From Aliarcobacter sp. (GTDB lineage: Bacteria; Campylobacterota; Campylobacteria; Campylobacterales; Arcobacteraceae): DNA of 51,618 nt. How positions within the stretch are numbered: the stretch's first letter is position 1; each line of letters opens with the position of its first letter. The position numbers were made by a program, and so were the translations under genes. The notes beneath the pieces were generated by a model, which was not told the origin of the DNA, searched no databases, and was given only the letters and a program-made list of their open reading frames with translations. Below, piece by piece: positions 49,342 through 51,618 of the stretch. Location of the stretch: assembly GCA_028703945.1 (NCBI GenBank), contig JAQVLW010000007.1, positions 22,027 to 73,644 on the forward strand. The letters run 5' to 3'.

Positions 49342-51442
49342 AAATACTATTAAAATAGCTTTAGTAGGTCAACCAAATGTTGGTAAGTCTATGCTTATCA
49401 ATTCAATTTCAAATGCAAGACTAAAAGTTGGAAATTTTTCAGGAGTAACTGTTTCAAAAGAACAAGTATTCTTTGATTATAAAAACTTTCATATTGAAAT
49501 TGTTGATCTTCCTGGTGCTTATTCTTTAAATGATTATACTATTGAAGAAAAAGTTACAAAAGATTTTTTGAATAATGAAAAATATGACATCATCTTAAAT
49601 GTTCTTGATTCAACAAATTTACAAAGGAATCTTCTTTTAACAGCAGAACTTTTAACTTTAGATAAAAAAATGATAATTGCTTTAAATATGAGCGATGAAG
49701 CAGAAAAAGAATCTATTTTAATAGATGAAATACAATTAAGTAAAATTCTTGGTAAACCTTGTATAAAAACAAGTGCTGCAAAAAAAACTGGTGTAACTAA
49801 ATTATTAGATGAAATACTTTTAAAATTTCAAAGTCAAAAAGTTCCAAGTAAATTTTTCTTTTCAAATGTAATAGAAGAAGAGATTGAAAATATTTCAAGA
49901 GTTTTAGAAGAAAATAAATATGAAACAACTGAAACATATAGACAAATTTCTTTAGGTCTTTTAAAAGAGAATAAAAATATTTATAAACAATTTCATGATG
50001 AGCCAATTTGGATAAAAATTCAACCTATCTTAACAGAAGCATTTGAACATTTATTTATACATTTTAATTCAAAAAATATCAAAGATATTTTTAATGAAGA
50101 GAGATTTGCTTTTGCAAAAGGTGCAGTAATAGAAACTGTTAAACAAAAAAATACAAATACAACTACTTTAACAGAAAGATTTGATGCTATTTTAATTCAT
50201 AAATTTTTTGGATTACCAATTTTTCTATTTTTTATGTGGGGTTTATTTCAATTAACTTTTACCATTGGAAATATACCTATGGATATAATTGATTCATTTT
50301 TTACAGCAATTATAGATAATACAAAAGAGTTTCTAGGAGATAATGAATTTTCATCAATAATCGCAGATGGAGCAATTTCAGGAGTTGGTTCAGTAGTTTT
50401 ATTTTTGCCAAACATTGTAATACTCTTTTTTGGAATAGCACTTCTTGAAACAACAGGATATATGAGTAGAGTAGCTTTTTTATTAGATGGTTTTTTTCAT
50501 AAATTTGGTTTACATGGAAAATCTTTTATTCCTTTAGTAACTGGGTTTGGATGTTCTGTTCCTGCATATATGGCAGCAAGAACTTTAAAAAATGAAAGAG
50601 ATAGACTTTTAACTCTATTTATTATTGGATTTATGTCTTGTGGTGCAAGATTACCAATATATGTACTTTTTGTTGGAGCCTTTTTTTCTGAAAGTAATGC
50701 AGGAAATATTTTATTTTTAATATATGTATCAGGAGCAATTTTTGGATTAATTGCAGCAAAGGTTTTAAAAATTGTTGTATTTAAAAGTGAAGATGAACCT
50801 TTTGTTATGGAAATGCCAAAATACAGATTGCCTTCATTTAGACTAATTTATCATACAGTTTCAAATCAAGCAAAAATGTATCTAAAAAAAGCAGGAACAT
50901 ATATATTAGCAGCTTCATTATTAATTTGGTTTGCAAGTAATTATCCAAAACATTTAGACATTGAACACTCATATAATGAAAAAATAGAATTGACAATGAA
51001 CACTGATGAAAAAACTACTCTAAAAAATGAACTATCTCAATATAATTTAGAACATTCTTATTTAGGATATATTGGTAAATATTCAGAACCATTATTCCAA
51101 CCTTTAGGTTTTGATTGGAAAATGACTATTGCACTAGAAACAGGTTTAGCTGCAAAAGAAATAGTAATTTCAACACTTTCAATTTTATATGGTCTAGGAA
51201 GTGAAAATGATGAATCATCATCAAGTTTAATGGAAAAAATTAAAAATAATATCACAATTGAATCTGCAATATCTTTTATAGTTTTTGTTATGATTTACCT
51301 GCCTTGTTTAGCTGCATCAATGGTTTTTGTAAGAGAAGCTGGGAACTGGAAATATCTAGCTTATTTATTTATTTTCACAACAATAAGTGCTTGGTTATTA
51401 TCTTTCTTTGCTTACAATATATCAAAAATAATAGTAACATAA
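49334..51442 (+). CDS. feoB: Ferrous iron transporter FeoB
   Basis: The start is GTG 49334 with GAGG upstream; 702 residues. The N-terminal G domain has GQPNVGKS (12-19), the switch region (NFSGVTV), DLPGAYSL and NMSD. The membrane domain has the Gate motifs GFGCSVPAYMAARTL and GFMSCGARLPIYVLF, and the C-terminal pair region ETGLAAKEIVISTLS with IYLPCLAASMVF. It imports Fe2+ through the inner membrane. It is shorter than E. coli FeoB (773) and has no FeoC. Confidence 0.95.
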   Translation: MIKNTIKIALVGQPNVGKSMLINSISNARLKVGNFSGVTVSKEQVFFDYKNFHIEIVDLPGAYSLNDYTIEEKVTKDFLNNEKYDIILNVLDSTNLQRNLLLTAELLTLDKKMIIALNMSDEAEKESILIDEIQLSKILGKPCIKTSAAKKTGVTKLLDEILLKFQSQKVPSKFFFSNVIEEEIENISRVLEENKYETTETYRQISLGLLKENKNIYKQFHDEPIWIKIQPILTEAFEHLFIHFNSKNIKDIFNEERFAFAKGAVIETVKQKNTNTTTLTERFDAILIHKFFGLPIFLFFMWGLFQLTFTIGNIPMDIIDSFFTAIIDNTKEFLGDNEFSSIIADGAISGVGSVVLFLPNIVILFFGIALLETTGYMSRVAFLLDGFFHKFGLHGKSFIPLVTGFGCSVPAYMAARTLKNERDRLLTLFIIGFMSCGARLPIYVLFVGAFFSESNAGNILFLIYVSGAIFGLIAAKVLKIVVFKSEDEPFVMEMPKYRLPSFRLIYHTVSNQAKMYLKKAGTYILAASLLIWFASNYPKHLDIEHSYNEKIELTMNTDEKTTLKNELSQYNLEHSYLGYIGKYSEPLFQPLGFDWKMTIALETGLAAKEIVISTLSILYGLGSENDESSSSLMEKIKNNITIESAISFIVFVMIYLPCLAASMVFVREAGNWKYLAYLFIFTTISAWLLSFFAYNISKIIVT

Positions 51443-51454
51443 AATCTAAAAAGG

Positions 51455-51484
51455 AACTCTTTGAAATATAATTTCAAAGAGTTT
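51455..51484 (+). terminator. Terminator after feoB
   Basis: AACTCTTTGAAAT (51455-51467) pairs perfectly with ATTTCAAAGAGTT (51471-51483) around ATA. The T-tract is short. Confidence 0.75.
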
Positions 51485-51545
51485 CAATAAATCAAATTAT
51501 CGTCTGATTATCACTAGTAAATTAAATGTAAAAATAGAAATCAAG

Positions 51546-51618
51546 TGGTGCTCACAATCGGAGTTGAACCGATAACCTCTTCCTTACCATGGAATTGCTC
51601 TACCATTGGAGCTATGCA
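51546..51618 (-). tRNA. tRNA-Thr (anticodon GGT), 5' end cut by the window
   Basis: On the minus strand the D arm is GCTC-CAATGGTA-GAGC. The anticodon loop is ATGGTAA between TTCC and GGAA, with GGT at 51588-51586. The T arm is ATCGG-TTCAACT-CCGAT. The acceptor 3' strand is TGTGAGC, then A and an encoded CCA (51548-51546). About three 5' bases lie beyond the window. It reads ACC and ACU codons. Confidence 0.88.

Noticed and set aside
51546..51618. A tRNA-Thr/tuf arrangement as in other Campylobacterota
   Set aside because: The tRNA is on the minus strand and its downstream side is the end of feoB, so no tuf follows.
1..51618. CRISPR arrays, insertion sequences and rRNA genes
   Set aside because: I saw no regularly spaced repeats, transposase-like product or rRNA-like sequence anywhere in the window.

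Overview
The window is about 27% G+C, gene-dense, and reads as a chromosomal segment of a Campylobacterota bacterium of the Arcobacter type. The grounds are the codon and AT bias, the solitary atpE gene, the many two-component and taxis proteins, CcoG, and a Fur-flavodoxin-FeoAB iron region. This placement is inference from gene content; no 16S rRNA gene is present. I see no phage, insertion sequence, CRISPR array or rRNA. Two tRNA genes are present: Leu(GAG), and Thr(GGT) cut by the window end.

Layout. 1-1615: tandem Cys/Met-metabolism PLP enzymes. 1727-4506: a chemosensory trio (soluble MCP, single PAS protein, CheA lacking its phosphotransfer domain). 4666-8703 (minus): a tight four-gene operon of two CydA-like membrane proteins, each with a C-terminal haem-c domain, plus a periplasmic thioredoxin-like protein and a short CcoG paralogue. 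8811-14967: an orphan regulator with a degenerate receiver, a GNAT enzyme, a zinc module (ZnuA, NicO-type transporter, divergent Fur-family regulator with two identical operators), NhaA and an SDR. 15073-30047: a nitrate-assimilation region (NarK, a PP2C/kinase fusion, NasA, NirBD) interleaved with a Cache histidine kinase, two EAL proteins (one with a haem globin sensor) and an MCP. 30123-39692: AsmA-like protein, AtpE, tRNA-Leu, small proteins, ProA, a GH17 membrane protein, CcoG. 39689-45950: a kinase-regulator-kinase operon with a divergent XRE regulator, Ogt, a phosphohexomutase, a nitrilase-family enzyme and a small HTH protein. 46114-51442: an SLT-domain protein, then an iron region with Fur boxes, a 21-residue Cys peptide, a DUF2325-like protein, an unknown protein, flavodoxin, Fur and FeoAB.

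The strongest new observation is regulatory. The three nitrate-assimilation promoters (narK, nasA, nirB) each carry a related 17-bp element (TGAATATTTTATATACA, or TGTATATTTTTGATACA at nasA), and in all three exactly 31 bp separate it from a -10 hexamer. None has a recognisable -35. This suggests one dedicated activator for all three transcription units. Two sensory units in the same region (the Cache kinase at 15073 and the MCP/globin-EAL operon at 27013) instead have FNR/CRP-like boxes centred exactly 41.5 bp upstream of the start sites predicted from their -10 hexamers.

Other candidates for undescribed systems are the double CydA-like/cytochrome c operon (4666-8703), the HPt-less CheA module (1727-4506), and the Fur-box-preceded micro-operon with a 21-aa Cys-ending peptide (46800-48490). 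Several start codons were placed by ribosome-binding site, and two small genes (37 and 21 codons) were added.
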